Origin: Bacteroidales bacterium
Lineage (GTDB): Bacteria; Bacteroidota; Bacteroidia; Bacteroidales; ML635J-15
NCBI GenBank assembly: GCA_027858835.1
Contig: JAQIBY010000167.1
Coordinates: 1 to 46,572, forward strand
Direction: 5' to 3'
DNA: 46,572 bases
Shown here: positions 20,751-30,811 of the stretch, in pieces
Position numbering within the stretch: position 1 is the stretch's first letter
Layout: the number at the start of each line of letters is the position of its first letter
Notes under the pieces: model-generated
What the model was told of the DNA's origin: nothing
The model's database searches: none
Seen by the model: the letters and a program-made list of their open reading frames with translations, nothing else
Position numbers and translations under genes: made by a program

Positions 20751-22410
20751 CAAAGAAAAGTTTCGCACTGACTATATGTCTGTATTGCAGCATCATGCTT
20801 ATCTTTCAGACACGCAAAATTTATGGGGTGACATCGGACGTGCTGCCGGTAAATCAACACACATCATTGCTCCTCGATTAGTGCGAATTGTTAATGATCT
20901 CCCAAGAGCTCCGATATTACTAATGTGTTCAACCTATGTTTCGTTACTTGACAATATTTTACCGGCAATCTTATCATATATGAATAAGCATTATGTGCGC
21001 GGATATCACTTTGAATATCAAAAAAAGCCTCCAAAGTTTTTCAAGCAACCTTATAGAGATGTTAGCGACTGGAGGCGAACCATTTCTTTTCCAAATGGTG
21101 CGTATGTTCGCTTTGGATCAATGGACAGGCCGGAATCAGTACTGGGCTCTGATTTCGTTCATGTAATTACCGATGAATTGCTTCGAATCAAAGAAAGCGA
21201 ATTCATTGAACGTGTTATTCCTACTCTGCGTGCCGATCGATCACTGTTTGGACACTCACCATACTTTGGTGGAATCACAGGATTTTCCAGTACTCCAAAT
21301 CTTGAAAATGACCATGACTGGTGGTTAGCTCAGGAAGAAAACATGGACAAAGAGTTGATTGATAAAATAATGGATGTTGCACTTCGTGTGGATCATGCTA
21401 AATATTATTCATCAGAATCAGAGTCAGAAAAAGAACGCAAAAAACATCAACGCTTTGCAAAGAAATGGTCTAAAATATTGCGAGAAAAACGCAAAGGAGC
21501 TACAACTTATTTGAAGGGCTCCAGCTTCTCTAATATTCTAATTTTAGGCACAGATTACATCCGTCAACAAATTGCAGGATCAAAATCGAATTTAGAAAAA
21601 GTACTCCTGTCAATTTTTGGAATACGCCCGAATGCTGTTAAGGAAATGTTCTTTGGAAAATTCAACAACTCGCACATTTACACTGACAGTTACAAATACA
21701 ACCATATTGATGTTGTCAATCAAGAAATGGAGTTTGTTAAATCATCCAGAGATTTAAAATACGGCAATGCTGAAAAACCTATTTTAGCAGGCTTTGATCC
21801 TGGACACTTTATGTCAATTGTATTTGCTCAAGAAAAGACTCAAGGCTCCAAGGAAACGTTGCGTGTATTGAAAAACATGTACGTTACTCACCCACAGCAA
21901 CACTTTGAACTTGCTGCAAAAATCAATGATTACTTTCAATATCATTCCCGGAAGAAAATATACTTGTATTATGACCGTGCAGCGAATCAGTGTAAAAGAA
22001 TTTACAGAAATAACCAATCCGGACGGACTGATGCCAGGATATTAAAACGAGAACTAGAAGCACACGGATGGCGTGTTGAACTTATGGATCTCGGTCGTGA
22101 AACAATTTTCCATTACCTTCACTATACGATTCTGAATATTCTATTTGGTGAGCATGACCAACGCACTCCAAAAATGGCAATCTGTCAAAATGAATGTGAA
22201 GAGTTAATTAGCTCAATCCGCCATTCCCCACTTAAGCGCAAAGATGGACGAATACAACTTGACAAAAAATCTGAGGACGAACTTGATCTTGAAGATCAAG
22301 CGTTTTGGAGTACCCAAATTGCAACGGCATTTATGTACCTGCTATATGGATTGTATGAAAAACACTTGCCGGCAAATGCAATTGATTATGAAGATTATAG
22401 CGGATTGTAA
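20731..22410 (+). CDS. Terminase large subunit (DNA-packaging ATPase/nuclease)
   Basis: 559 aa. The ATPase part has a Walker A-like GRAAGKST (residues 36-43) and a Walker B HVITDE (about 147-151). The nuclease part has RuvC-like acidic motifs: AGFDPGH (about residue 353), LYYDRAANQ, and LDLEDQAFWSTQIA near the end. It powers DNA entry through the portal and cuts genome ends. It overlaps the small subunit gene. The Walker A has Ala-Ala where many families have other small residues but keeps G-K-S/T. Confidence 0.87.
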   Translation: MKTLQIDKEKFRTDYMSVLQHHAYLSDTQNLWGDIGRAAGKSTHIIAPRLVRIVNDLPRAPILLMCSTYVSLLDNILPAILSYMNKHYVRGYHFEYQKKPPKFFKQPYRDVSDWRRTISFPNGAYVRFGSMDRPESVLGSDFVHVITDELLRIKESEFIERVIPTLRADRSLFGHSPYFGGITGFSSTPNLENDHDWWLAQEENMDKELIDKIMDVALRVDHAKYYSSESESEKERKKHQRFAKKWSKILREKRKGATTYLKGSSFSNILILGTDYIRQQIAGSKSNLEKVLLSIFGIRPNAVKEMFFGKFNNSHIYTDSYKYNHIDVVNQEMEFVKSSRDLKYGNAEKPILAGFDPGHFMSIVFAQEKTQGSKETLRVLKNMYVTHPQQHFELAAKINDYFQYHSRKKIYLYYDRAANQCKRIYRNNQSGRTDARILKRELEAHGWRVELMDLGRETIFHYLHYTILNILFGEHDQRTPKMAICQNECEELISSIRHSPLKRKDGRIQLDKKSEDELDLEDQAFWSTQIATAFMYLLYGLYEKHLPANAIDYEDYSGL

Positions 22411-22450
22411 TGTCCTTTTAAAATGACAATTAACGAATGATATTAGCGAT

Positions 22451-22756
22451 ATGAACGAAATACTATTTGATGAAGCCTTTGCAAAAATGAAAGAGCTCCA
22501 ACATGGTGATGAAACTTTTGAAATGCATTTCTTTGGTTTGAATAGAACCCGGGGAGAATCAGGCGGTTTAAAAAAGTACTTTAAATGCAGATTGCGTCCG
22601 GCACTGCCAAAGGAATTTTCTGAAATAATACTATCGGATACTTTGCTTCCATTCAAAGATGTGGATAATGATGAAAACAAACATTGTTACAAGCGATTAA
22701 TCCGCTTTGTTGCTTTCCCTCCCGAATATGAACTCTTGAAAATCAAACGTAAATGA
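22451..22756 (+). CDS. Hypothetical packaging-module protein
   Basis: 101 aa, between the large terminase and the portal, overlapping the portal start by 4 bases (ATGA). It has two charged segments (FDEAFAKMKELQHGDETFEMHFFGLNRTRGES) and no domain I recognise. Confidence 0.6.
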   Translation: MNEILFDEAFAKMKELQHGDETFEMHFFGLNRTRGESGGLKKYFKCRLRPALPKEFSEIILSDTLLPFKDVDNDENKHCYKRLIRFVAFPPEYELLKIKRK

Positions 22757-24252
22757 TTACACGATACGGAAATAATCACGGAATCAGTCAGGCAGGCACT
22801 GAAAAAATGATCAGTTTTGAAATACTCAACCGGTTTGAAGCTTTATCGATTGAAGAAGAAATTCAAACTTTTGAAAAATCAACTGTTTATGGCGACCGCA
22901 TGCGAATGCAAGATTATACCGTTGCCACAAATGGTGTAAGAAACAATCTTCCAAACGAAATGAAAACACTGTTAAGCTCTAATCATTTGATTCCCGGATT
23001 AATGAAAAAGCAAGTGCGATTTATGTATGGTGCCGGGCCGTTTCTCTATCAAGAAAAAATGGAAGACAACCATATGAAACGCATTTGGGCTGAGCGTGCA
23101 AAACATCCAACCTTTTGGAAATGGCTCAGCTCATGGAAAGCAAATGGCATGGCTGATGACGTTCAAACTTACATTAAAAAGGTTGCAACTAACTATTATT
23201 ATACAGAGGATTTCTTTTCAAAAAGATTACATAACAAATCTAGACGGGTTGGTGGTAATGGCTTCCACATTCGTGGTTTGGAACATGTCAGCACACACAG
23301 GGCTCGCCTGATGACAGAAAAAATCATTCCCGGATCAGAGGAGTTAAGAGATGAAGATTTAACGTGGGTTGGAATTGGTCCCTGGGACTCACCGTGGAAT
23401 AAAAACATTGAACTATTTTCCCGTTTCAATGAAGCAGATCCTTTGAAAGAAAATGTTTCAATCAATTACATCAAAGATATTACTTTCGGTGATGAGATTT
23501 ATTCCACTCCCACCTATTTCTTTGGTTTACGTGATTGGATCATAGGATCAAACCTTAATCCAAAATATGTCAACAGCTTTTTGAAGCATTCTTTTAATGC
23601 CAGAATTCACTGTGTTATACCATCCGCTTGGTTTGCAACAAAAGAAAAGAAGTTCAGGGAGTACTGTGAAGAAAACAGGGAGCGTGAACAGCGCGGACTT
23701 GAACTTATTAAGGAGTATGAAGGCGTTAAACTTGTATCTGATACCGGCGCTCCATTTGAATTTGACACATCCATGGTTCAGAAGTGTGTTGATCTCAAGA
23801 TAGAGCAATTGACAACCGTAATGAGTGGCGAAGGCAAGAATCAGGGAAAGATTTTCTATTCACGTAGTTTCCGTACAGAAAACGGAATTGAAAGCTGGGA
23901 GTTTAAAGAAATTCCAACCAATTATAAAGAATTCATGACTTCAATTAACGATTACGACAAGCGGTCAGTGCGTGTAGTTACTGAAGGCATGGGATTAGAT
24001 CCGGCACTTTCAAACATTGGCAGCGAGGGTATTTTTAGCAATTCCGGCTCACAAGTCTATTATAATTACTTAGTTTATCTGAACTCACTACAGTACGCTG
24101 AAGAGTTTATTTTAGCGGACCTAAATTCTGCCTTAAAAATTAACTTCCCGAGAATCTATAATGAAGGTTTCCGTCTTGGTTTATACCGGAATGTTCCACA
24201 GAGGCTCGAAGAAACAAATCCAACCGAACGTCCATCAGAAAATCATCAATAA
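22753..24252 (+). CDS. Portal protein (probable)
   Basis: 499 aa, directly after the terminase module. The N-terminal part is helical with YGAGPFLYQ and RAKHPTFWKWLSSW; the middle has the polar beta/helix pattern of portals (RVGGNGFHIRGLEHVSTHRARL); the end has long helices (NYLVYLNSLQYAEEFILADLNSAL). Size (about 500 aa) and neighbours fit a portal, the dodecamer at the DNA entry vertex. No single diagnostic motif is visible, so order carries much of the weight. Confidence 0.7.
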   Translation: MITRYGNNHGISQAGTEKMISFEILNRFEALSIEEEIQTFEKSTVYGDRMRMQDYTVATNGVRNNLPNEMKTLLSSNHLIPGLMKKQVRFMYGAGPFLYQEKMEDNHMKRIWAERAKHPTFWKWLSSWKANGMADDVQTYIKKVATNYYYTEDFFSKRLHNKSRRVGGNGFHIRGLEHVSTHRARLMTEKIIPGSEELRDEDLTWVGIGPWDSPWNKNIELFSRFNEADPLKENVSINYIKDITFGDEIYSTPTYFFGLRDWIIGSNLNPKYVNSFLKHSFNARIHCVIPSAWFATKEKKFREYCEENREREQRGLELIKEYEGVKLVSDTGAPFEFDTSMVQKCVDLKIEQLTTVMSGEGKNQGKIFYSRSFRTENGIESWEFKEIPTNYKEFMTSINDYDKRSVRVVTEGMGLDPALSNIGSEGIFSNSGSQVYYNYLVYLNSLQYAEEFILADLNSALKINFPRIYNEGFRLGLYRNVPQRLEETNPTERPSENHQ

Positions 24253-24254
24253 TT

Positions 24255-25346
24255 ATGGCAAACATTATCCCATTCAAAACCGGTGCAGAATTAAAAACCT
24301 TCCTATCAGGAATCAATATTACTTTGGACATCGGAAACATCCAATCAAGCTTTGTAAAAGCTATTGAAGATGTTTCTGATGTTGTTTCTGATGACGTCTG
24401 GAAGCTGATTATTGATCATTATAACTCCGAACATTTTGGAGATGGTGGAGAATATCAAAAGCTTGATGATCTGGTGAAGCTTGCACAATATGCCTTGGCA
24501 AATTTTGGCATGTTTCATCACTTTATTTGGCTGACAATTAGCATATCTAACTCATCTGTTACGGTAAAGAAAAGCGAAGATGAAACAACCGCTTATAAGT
24601 ATCTGACTGATGAAGCAAAACAAAGCTTAATTGATACTGCTTGGGTATTCATGACTAAACTGATTGAGTATTTGAATGCAAATGCAACGGTTTGGACAGC
24701 ATGGGAGAAAACCACATCCTACCAAGCTGATCAGATTGTACGTTACAATGACACTTTTTATAAGGCAAACGCTCAATTCACATCCGGGGAAAGTTTTGCT
24801 GTAGCTAATTGGACAGTTAAACCGGATTCTGAAGTAATTTTCCATAAATGGACACTTTCTGACCAATATACTGAGCTTCAAAATGAAATATTTGAGAGTT
24901 ATAAAGACTTTCAAAAGTATTTTGACATCTCCAGGTCTGCTTATTTTTATGCCAAACTGCGACATATTATAAATCGTGTAAAAGATGATTATGTGAATTC
25001 ACGATTATTTCAAAAAACAAGTGATAGCACAGTAATAAGAACACTAAAACGTGCTGTCGCTTACAAAACTATGTCTATTGCGACTATGGAGTTTGACTAC
25101 TTCATGCTTCCCAAACCATTACGGGTTTCAATCGGAAATGAGATGCAGAAAAATGCAAGATTCCGGGATGTGTCACACATGAAACAAGTAATTTCAGAAC
25201 GCTATAATCAAATAGCAGATCAGTATTTCGAGGAATTTGAACGGGCTGTACAAATTGATCGTGAATCAGAATCAATTTCAGAAAAAGTTACACAACCTTA
25301 TACAACCACACTTAATGAAGACAAGTCTCACGCCTCAATGATGTAG
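24255..25346 (+). CDS. Connector/structural protein with CBM-like insert
   Basis: 363 aa, 2 bases after the portal gene. The flanking parts are helical and resemble phage head-tail connector proteins of Bacteroidota (DUF6712-like by memory). Residues about 155-186 (WEKTTSYQADQIVRYNDTFYKANAQF, then NWTVKP) have the W...Y..GD.V.Y.G..Y.A pattern of carbohydrate-binding module family 5/12. Such modules in virion proteins can bind host glycans. The insert interrupts the connector-like sequence. Confidence 0.6.
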   Translation: MANIIPFKTGAELKTFLSGINITLDIGNIQSSFVKAIEDVSDVVSDDVWKLIIDHYNSEHFGDGGEYQKLDDLVKLAQYALANFGMFHHFIWLTISISNSSVTVKKSEDETTAYKYLTDEAKQSLIDTAWVFMTKLIEYLNANATVWTAWEKTTSYQADQIVRYNDTFYKANAQFTSGESFAVANWTVKPDSEVIFHKWTLSDQYTELQNEIFESYKDFQKYFDISRSAYFYAKLRHIINRVKDDYVNSRLFQKTSDSTVIRTLKRAVAYKTMSIATMEFDYFMLPKPLRVSIGNEMQKNARFRDVSHMKQVISERYNQIADQYFEEFERAVQIDRESESISEKVTQPYTTTLNEDKSHASMM

Positions 25347-25348
25347 CC

Positions 25349-26344
25349 ATGTTAGAAATTCAAAATGTCCAAATCCATACCGAATGGGATGAACTTACTC
25401 CCGATGAAGCGTTACAAGTAATTGAATTGCTTGAATTGCTTTACAAAGAAGTTGATGTCGTGGAATTCAGACTTCGACTATTGTCGATACTTTCCGGATA
25501 CAAGCGAAGCAAGAAAAAGCGCAAACCTGCGGAAATAGAAATGATAAACCAAAACCTTGCAATACTGGCTGATCAGTTTCGTTTCCCAACTCGTTACGAT
25601 TACACTGAAAAAGAACGATTATCACAGTTAACTCCTGAATTACGTGTGAAGCTTCGCAAGTATTTGCCATTTGAGATATTTGATTCAGAAAATTACGCTG
25701 AAGCTCAAACTTGTCTGGATCTCATCCCTTCTTTAAGAATCGATTTATCCTGGCATCGGAATCTTGTCCCGGAATTTGAATGGCTCGGAGTTAAACTTTT
25801 GGGTCCTGTAATTGATATTGATAATTACGGACTGATAAATACAAGCATAACTGCCGGTGAATATGTGGATGCACTTGGGTATTTCAATGCCTTCTTGGAC
25901 ACAAAAAACGATAAGTTTCTAATTGACATGTTAGCGGTTTTATACCGTATAGAAGGTGCCGAATATGGCGAAAAGTTTTTCACTTACAACAAAAGGCATC
26001 TTTCTGACGTGCCAATAAAATACAAGAAACTCGCTTTTTACTTAATTCAAAATCTCACAGATTTTCTCACAAACAGATCAGGTTACACCTTTTTATTTTC
26101 CCGGACAAAGAATAATGACGGTAGTGAAAAAATCAGTCTTGGTGCAGAGTCCACAATATTTGATTTGGTGAAAGCAGGATACGGAAGCGATGAAGAAATC
26201 CGAAAGAAAAATTTAGTGGTATATCTCAATATGCAAGTTGACAAGTTGAAATCATTCGTTTCCGAGTGCCGTGCATACAAAATGAAGGATACAGAAATTG
26301 CTTCAAAATATCACATTCCAATCAACACTTTAAAGCTTTTGTAA
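25349..26344 (+). CDS. Hypothetical structural/connector-region protein
   Basis: 331 aa, 2 bases after the previous gene. It is mostly helical, with no signal peptide or membrane segment (RLRLLSILSGYKRSKKKRKPAEIEMINQN, RYDYTEKERLSQLTPELRVKLRKYLPFEIF). The C-terminal SKYHIPINTLKLL is a possible helix-turn-helix-like end. A role in head completion or tail assembly fits the position only. Confidence 0.6.
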   Translation: MLEIQNVQIHTEWDELTPDEALQVIELLELLYKEVDVVEFRLRLLSILSGYKRSKKKRKPAEIEMINQNLAILADQFRFPTRYDYTEKERLSQLTPELRVKLRKYLPFEIFDSENYAEAQTCLDLIPSLRIDLSWHRNLVPEFEWLGVKLLGPVIDIDNYGLINTSITAGEYVDALGYFNAFLDTKNDKFLIDMLAVLYRIEGAEYGEKFFTYNKRHLSDVPIKYKKLAFYLIQNLTDFLTNRSGYTFLFSRTKNNDGSEKISLGAESTIFDLVKAGYGSDEEIRKKNLVVYLNMQVDKLKSFVSECRAYKMKDTEIASKYHIPINTLKLL

Positions 26345-26345
26345 T

Positions 26346-26906
26346 ATGATAGTAACAGATCCAGTCGTTGAACTGTTGAAATACTTTTGCAAATTTCCAA
26401 ATCGAGATGGAGTACTAAAGAACTTCGCCAGATCCAGCGAAAAAGTCAATGGATATAACGACTTAAAAACTTACATCCAGGAACTGCCGGCTGCAATTAT
26501 GCCTGAGATTAAGGATTTTATTTTTACTTCAGACAGCGATGTGCTTAAAGATCGTGTGCGCACAGCTTCCGATTATTTCATGCTTTTGGAATACGGACAA
26601 ATTGTGCAGTCCGGACAGAATAAAATGAAAGTACGTGAAACGGAATGGCTTGTTTCTTTAACCATTGCCCATCAAGCCAACGGTCGAAATCATGACGGTT
26701 TTGAAGAAGCCTTACTGAGCAATCAAGCATTAAATATTGTCCGTGATCTTATTCAGCGCATTGATGCTGATGATTCCAACACATGCGCTTCCGGTAGGTT
26801 GCTAGACAAACCGATTAGCATTTCCCCGGTTGAGCCCTATTTGCTGTACAACTCATACGGGTGGGTACTGACATTTAAGAAAACCGCTACAAATCTTTCA
26901 TTCTAA
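26346..26906 (+). CDS. Hypothetical head-tail joining protein
   Basis: 186 aa, soluble, mixed alpha/beta (DYFMLLEYGQIVQSGQNKMKVRETEWLVSLTIAHQ). It overlaps the next gene by one base. In this position, two genes before the tape measure, phages usually encode head completion or tail terminator proteins. Confidence 0.55.
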   Translation: MIVTDPVVELLKYFCKFPNRDGVLKNFARSSEKVNGYNDLKTYIQELPAAIMPEIKDFIFTSDSDVLKDRVRTASDYFMLLEYGQIVQSGQNKMKVRETEWLVSLTIAHQANGRNHDGFEEALLSNQALNIVRDLIQRIDADDSNTCASGRLLDKPISISPVEPYLLYNSYGWVLTFKKTATNLSF

Positions 26907-27412
26907 TGCAATACACTGCCAAATATCCCCAAAACCGCATGCGCATTAAAACAGAGTTTACCTCTGTAGCTTTGCGAGAAACTGCACAGGCAATCCGTGA
27001 TGAGCAATCACAGACAGCTTCTGAATGGGGATTGTTTGATACAGGAAATTTAGAAAAATCACTGAAAGGTCGCTTTTCAGTAGATGCGCAAGGCGGTGGT
27101 GCAAAACTCTCAATGAGATATTTGGCATATGCTCGGTTTCTTGACATGAAAGATTCCAGGAGAAGTAAAAAACGTGAAGGATATCACCTTTACAATCGCA
27201 TTGTATTTGGGCATCTTTACGGACAATTACTGCCACATTTACGATATGGTTTTACTCAGGAAGTTAGAGAGGAACTAAGTCAAAGATTATATGCTATTGC
27301 GGCAAGCAAAATGCCATTTTACCGGAAAATTGACATGCAAATAAAAGAAGTTTCAAACTATAATCCACAGGTTGGATCAATTATGGCGAAATCATACCGG
27401 GTTGGATATTAA
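26906..27412 (+). CDS. Hypothetical tail-region protein
   Basis: 168 aa, basic (MQYTAKYPQNRMRIKTEFTS). It starts at the stop of the previous gene (TAATG) and ends 11 bases before the tape measure gene. The pattern VALRETAQAIRDEQSQTASEWGLFDTGNLEKSL is somewhat like HK97 gp10-type joining proteins, in which a tyrosine/arginine-rich body follows an early helix and a D-T-G-x-L motif. I hold this weakly. Confidence 0.55.
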   Translation: MQYTAKYPQNRMRIKTEFTSVALRETAQAIRDEQSQTASEWGLFDTGNLEKSLKGRFSVDAQGGGAKLSMRYLAYARFLDMKDSRRSKKREGYHLYNRIVFGHLYGQLLPHLRYGFTQEVREELSQRLYAIAASKMPFYRKIDMQIKEVSNYNPQVGSIMAKSYRVGY

Positions 27413-27423
27413 TTATTGATACT

Positions 27424-30400
27424 ATGGGAAAACTTACCGATGACGTACTAAAATGGACACTGGATATTAATGGTGATCCTGCACGAAAAGATCTAAATAA
27501 ACTCGAACAATCAACTCGAAGCCTTTCGGAAACAAATAAACGTTTGAAAACCGAAATGGCGAAGCTCGATGCCCAGGAAAACAAAAACACAAAGGAGTAC
27601 CGTGCTATGCAAAAGCAAGTAACGGCAAATAATAAAACCATCAAGATCAATAAGACTGAGATGGGAAAACTCCGTAAAGAAATTGGAATTACCGGGCTTA
27701 CCATGAAACAACTGCGCTCAGAATCGAAACGACTACAGAACCAACTTAACAATGCAACTCCCGGGACGAAAGAATGGAAGCGTTTGAATAATGAATTGAC
27801 AGCGACAAAGGCAAGAATGTCTGAATTACGAGGAAATGGGTCTAAAGCAAATCGGATTTTTGGGGATTTTAAACAATCACTTAAAGGCATCTTACCGGCA
27901 TTTGGTTTCGCTGCAATTCTTGCCGGCATAGGAAAAATGTTCAAATCCCTTTATGAACTCAAAAAAGAAATTGAAGGAGACACAATCAGATCTACAAATG
28001 TACTCGGTGACAGCATTGGTTATGTGGAAGAACAGGCAAAAAAGAATGCAAAGCAACTAGGGCTTACTAATCGCGAGTATGTTGCCGCCACAGCTGTAAC
28101 TGCCGACTTGCTTGTCCCCTTGGGTTTGGCTCGGAAAAAATCTGCGGAGATGGCTTCAGGAGCTTTAGGAGTTGCCGGTGCATTGGATGAGTGGACACGT
28201 GGAGCTTTTGGACTTGAAGAAGTACAGCGTTCAGTAAATGCAGCCCTAACCGGAGAAATGGAAGGGATGAAGAAATTTGGTATTGTTATTCGTCAGGATT
28301 CCGAAGAATATAAAAATCTGGTAAAACAGAAAATGGAAATGGAAGGTGTTACCAAGGCACAAGCATCTGCAATGACTGTGCTTCAATTAATACAAGCGAA
28401 ATCACTCGATGCACAGCGATCATATAATTCCGAAGGGAATAAAACGCTGAGAATGGAAAAGCAAATTGCTGCATGGTGGAGAAGGAAAAAGGAACAAATG
28501 GTAGAAGCTTTTCAGGAAAAACCATGGGAAAAAATCGACATGGAACGTCGTTCGATTATCCGTCAAGCGAATGCATTGAAAAACACAAATCTACCTGCAG
28601 AGCGTAGAAATGAAATCTATGATGAACTTTCCCGACTTGCTCCTGAAATTGTTGAAGGCCTGGACAAGGAGAACATTAATATTGGGAAACTAAATGAAAA
28701 TATGCGTGAGTATAATAAGCTTGTGCTACAAAAAATGGTACAGGCTAGGGTTCAGGCTGAAATTAATGAGGAACAGGAAAAACTACTCGACATTCAAGAA
28801 AAAGTATTTGAGAGTGAGATGGGAATGATTAGCATAATGGACCGCAAACTTGAAACAATCAAACGAAGGATTGAAACGGGGACTACTGCTTCAGGTCAGG
28901 AATTAACAGAAGATCACATACGAATGTTGCAGGATTATTATGATGAAGTGAATGTGATTGTTGAAGATGGCAGCATGAAACTTAATGACAAATACACTGA
29001 ATATTTGAGCAAAACAAAAGAGGCAAATGAGAACATCAGATGGGGATTAACTCAATCTGAAATTGTCGGATATGACGAATCCGCATGGAACTCTTATTTG
29101 GAAAAAATTGAAAAACGTGATGAAATTCAAAATGATATTAATATAAAACAAGATACTTATATGAATAAGTACAAATCACTTTTTGATGGTAAAAATGAAG
29201 AGGAAGAAAATGATACCAAAGTTATTGGCTTGCTCCAGCAAAAGCAAAAAGAGTTGAAAAAAATAAAAGAACTCCGAGATGCTGCAACTTCTGAATCTGA
29301 TTTAATAAACTACAATAAGGAAGTTGAAGCCCTTGAAAACGAAATAAAACGATTAAATGAGCTTGGAACTATTAAGCCAGAACCTGAAGATGAAGAAACC
29401 GACACTAACTACGACACAGGCTGGTTTGAAAAAGAAGTAAAAGCTCAAGAGGAAATGGAGCGAGAAGCCATGGAGTTTCTTGCCAAAATGTATGAAATGC
29501 AATTGTCTGATGATGACCGTGCTGTTATTCAGGCAATGCAGAAATATGACAAGCTTCTTGAGGAAAATGCAAAATATATTGAGTACTACGAAAAACAAGC
29601 TGCTCAAGGAAATAAAGAAGCCGCTGAAACGCTTCAACAGTATAAAGATGCTGAAAAGCAAATTATTGAACAGCAAAATGCTGAAGTCAATGAATTACTA
29701 GAAAAATCTGATAATTTTAAAAGCGAACGGAAAGCTGCACGTCAGAAATTAGACCTGATGTCAGATCAAGAAGTTTATGATCTGCAATTACAACAATATC
29801 AGGAGTACTTAAATCTGAAGTATATATCTGAGGAAGAATATACAAAGCTTGTTGAACAGCTGGATAAGGAACTGCAAGAGGGAAAAATGGAATCCGTTCG
29901 TGAATACATTGCGGCTGCAGGTTCCTTAACAAACAATTTATCGTCAATGATTCAAGGCATGCAAGATGCCGAGCTCATGAAAGTTGAGAATAAATATGCC
30001 GGTGAATTAAAAGCAGCCGGAAATAATGCTGACAAGAAGTCCGAAATTGAGGAGAAAATCCAAAAAGAGCAAAACGCTATTCGTAAAAAATATGCAAATG
30101 CGCAATTCATGGCCACAATTGCATCAATGGTTGCCGATCAGGCTGCCGGTATCGTTTCAATTTGGGCACAGTTTGGCAATTTGCCCCCCGTTGCCGGATT
30201 ATTAACTGCCGGATTATTGGCTGCCACTATTCCTCAAATTGCAATTGCAAAACAAGAGCGAAATAAAACTATGCAGCTCAAAAAGGGAAATGTCATTGAT
30301 GTAATAGGCAAAGATGATGGCAATCGATACAATGCAGATGTAATTGATGATATTCGTACTGGTACTTATCGCCGCCCTGGTTATGCCTTATTCAACGAAA

Positions 30401-30729
30401 ACCCACAACGTCCAGAACTCGTTGTTGATGGAGATACAACAGCCCGTCTCAAGGCTGAATATCCTGATGTAATTCAAACTATCCGCTACGTTTCCCAACA
30501 TGCTACCGGAAAATACGATGCGGTTGATACTGCCGGAAGCTCAAATAGTAAAGCCACGGCTGTCAACTCCGGACAGGATTTTGGAGTGCTAATTGCCATG
30601 TATGAAGAAACCTCCAGTACCCTAAAACGAATCAATGAGCATCTCGATAAAGGACTCGGAATTAATTACGATTTATTGCAACAATCAGAAAGTGAGTTAG
30701 AAACAATCAAATCAATGAGTATTGGGTAA
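27424..30729 (+). CDS. Tail tape measure protein
   Basis: 1101 aa, the longest gene. Residues 1-140 and 340-900 are long coiled coils rich in K, E and Q. Hydrophobic segments occur at about 158-175 (ILPAFGFAAILAGIGKMF) and 893-940 (VADQAAGIVSIWAQF to LLAATIPQIAIAKQ), as in tape measures that also help DNA cross the membrane. At about 0.15 nm per residue this length predicts a tail near 165 nm, which fits a long non-contractile tail. No lysozyme or peptidase domain is evident. It comes last in the connector/tail operon. Confidence 0.85.
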   Translation: MGKLTDDVLKWTLDINGDPARKDLNKLEQSTRSLSETNKRLKTEMAKLDAQENKNTKEYRAMQKQVTANNKTIKINKTEMGKLRKEIGITGLTMKQLRSESKRLQNQLNNATPGTKEWKRLNNELTATKARMSELRGNGSKANRIFGDFKQSLKGILPAFGFAAILAGIGKMFKSLYELKKEIEGDTIRSTNVLGDSIGYVEEQAKKNAKQLGLTNREYVAATAVTADLLVPLGLARKKSAEMASGALGVAGALDEWTRGAFGLEEVQRSVNAALTGEMEGMKKFGIVIRQDSEEYKNLVKQKMEMEGVTKAQASAMTVLQLIQAKSLDAQRSYNSEGNKTLRMEKQIAAWWRRKKEQMVEAFQEKPWEKIDMERRSIIRQANALKNTNLPAERRNEIYDELSRLAPEIVEGLDKENINIGKLNENMREYNKLVLQKMVQARVQAEINEEQEKLLDIQEKVFESEMGMISIMDRKLETIKRRIETGTTASGQELTEDHIRMLQDYYDEVNVIVEDGSMKLNDKYTEYLSKTKEANENIRWGLTQSEIVGYDESAWNSYLEKIEKRDEIQNDINIKQDTYMNKYKSLFDGKNEEEENDTKVIGLLQQKQKELKKIKELRDAATSESDLINYNKEVEALENEIKRLNELGTIKPEPEDEETDTNYDTGWFEKEVKAQEEMEREAMEFLAKMYEMQLSDDDRAVIQAMQKYDKLLEENAKYIEYYEKQAAQGNKEAAETLQQYKDAEKQIIEQQNAEVNELLEKSDNFKSERKAARQKLDLMSDQEVYDLQLQQYQEYLNLKYISEEEYTKLVEQLDKELQEGKMESVREYIAAAGSLTNNLSSMIQGMQDAELMKVENKYAGELKAAGNNADKKSEIEEKIQKEQNAIRKKYANAQFMATIASMVADQAAGIVSIWAQFGNLPPVAGLLTAGLLAATIPQIAIAKQERNKTMQLKKGNVIDVIGKDDGNRYNADVIDDIRTGTYRRPGYALFNENPQRPELVVDGDTTARLKAEYPDVIQTIRYVSQHATGKYDAVDTAGSSNSKATAVNSGQDFGVLIAMYEETSSTLKRINEHLDKGLGINYDLLQQSESELETIKSMSIG

Positions 30730-30775
30730 CATTTGTACCTGCTTATTGTTATAAAGTATAATATCAAAAAAAACA

Positions 30776-30806
30776 TTGGTTTATCCGGATTGATACCGTA
30801 TATTTG
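30776..30806 (+). promoter_or_regulatory. Promoter for a candidate antisense RNA (TTG-N20-TATATTTG)
   Basis: TTG at 30776-30778, 20-base spacer, TATATTTG at 30799-30806. Predicted start is near 30812. It reads across the minus-strand small ORF 30848-30937. Confidence 0.65.
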
Positions 30807-30811
30807 ACAAA

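Noticed and set aside
27381-27944. 187-aa minus-strand ORF opposite the tape measure start
   Set aside because: Serine/phenylalanine-rich composition is typical of the antisense of a coiled-coil gene; there is no start signal or neighbour support.
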